From NCBI GenBank assembly GCA_021823555.1, contig JAKANW010000272.1:1-5313 (forward strand): DNA of 5,313 bases. Direction: 5' to 3'. A program made the translations under genes and the position numbers. Below the pieces are notes generated by a model. It was not told the DNA's origin and made no database searches. It saw nothing but the letters and a program-made list of their open reading frames with translations. Source of the stretch: Chloroflexota bacterium (GTDB lineage Bacteria > Chloroflexota > Anaerolineae > Anaerolineales > Villigracilaceae). This document shows, piece after piece, positions 5,198 to 5,313 of this stretch (positions are counted from its first letter, which is position 1; each line of letters begins with the position of its first letter).

Positions 5198-5313
5198 GTG
5201 TGCGCCCAGCATGGGCGATGGCTAGAGGGTGAAAGACCCTTATGGAGGTTGATTGCACCAACCATTAGCGGAAGGCAAGGGCGTTGTCGTGAGGCAAGGT
5301 CTGGAGGAAGCCG
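5198..5313 (+). mobile_element. Group II intron, 5' end (domain I), probably class C; partial
   Basis: The plus strand begins with the bacterial group II consensus GUGYG, either GTGTG at 5198 or GTGCG at 5200, then a hairpin CGCCC-AGCAT-GGGCG (5203-5217). AGGGT-GAAAG-ACCCT (5226-5240) and GGTTG-ATTGCAC-CAACC (5247-5263) are two more stems. GCAAGGGCGTTGTCGTGAGG and TCTGGAGGAAGC follow. In order and spacing this closely resembles domain I of the Oceanobacillus iheyensis IIC intron as I remember it (GUGUGCCCGGCAUGGG, then AGGGUGAGAGUCCC, GCAAGGGUGU, UCUGAAGGAAGC). Insertion directly behind a terminator supports class C. Domains II-VI and any reverse transcriptase/maturase would lie to the right, outside the window. 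The intron is on the strand opposite to the neighbouring genes. I cannot tell whether it is full length. Confidence 0.85.

Noticed and set aside
5149..5265. Longer cytochrome b5-like start at 5265 or 5157
   Set aside because: The extension runs through the terminator hairpin and into the group II intron; ATG 5157 lies inside the TATAAT box.

Overview
The window reads as a stretch of bacterial chromosome, moderately GC-rich, with every credible protein gene on the minus strand. The short palindromic repeats, the LysM lipoprotein architecture and the mix of genes suggest an Anaerolineae-like member of the Chloroflexota. That is an inference from style; there is no marker gene.

Read in the direction of transcription (right to left), a small cytochrome b5-like protein (5148-4894) comes first, followed by a 108-bp gap full of repeats. 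Then comes a compact run of six genes: a GH13 alpha-glucosidase (4785-2962), a YHS/TRASH mini-protein (2965-2738), a DUF402 protein (2741-2109), the formate dehydrogenase sulfurtransferase FdhD (2085-1297), a GNAT acetyltransferase (1300-824) and the N-terminal 268 residues of a LysM lipoprotein that runs off the left edge. Three of the five junctions are 4-base ATGA stop/start overlaps and the other two gaps are 23 and 18 bp. This suggests a shared transcript, although the products do not belong to one obvious pathway. All long plus-strand reading frames are antisense shadows.

The right edge (from about 5198 on the plus strand) holds the first ~115 bases of a group II intron. It begins with GTGTG/GTGCG directly after a strong intrinsic terminator hairpin with a T-run (5165-5197), which is the insertion-site type known for class C (IIC) introns. 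The body of the intron and any reverse transcriptase lie outside the window.

The other striking theme is repeats invading genes. Two different repeat units appear to sit in frame inside the alpha-glucosidase, one in domain B (about 4351-4389) and one in the C-terminal domain (about 3142-3231). A third unit (4886-4909) supplies the last residues and stop codon of the cytochrome b5-like gene. A direct repeat and a 20-bp hairpin fill the gap between these two genes.

Two genes, cytochrome b5 and LysM, have a TATAAT-like box ending exactly 7 bases before their ATG and no Shine-Dalgarno sequence, which suggests leaderless transcripts. FdhD instead has a clear GGAG. I see no tRNA, rRNA, CRISPR array or riboswitch.
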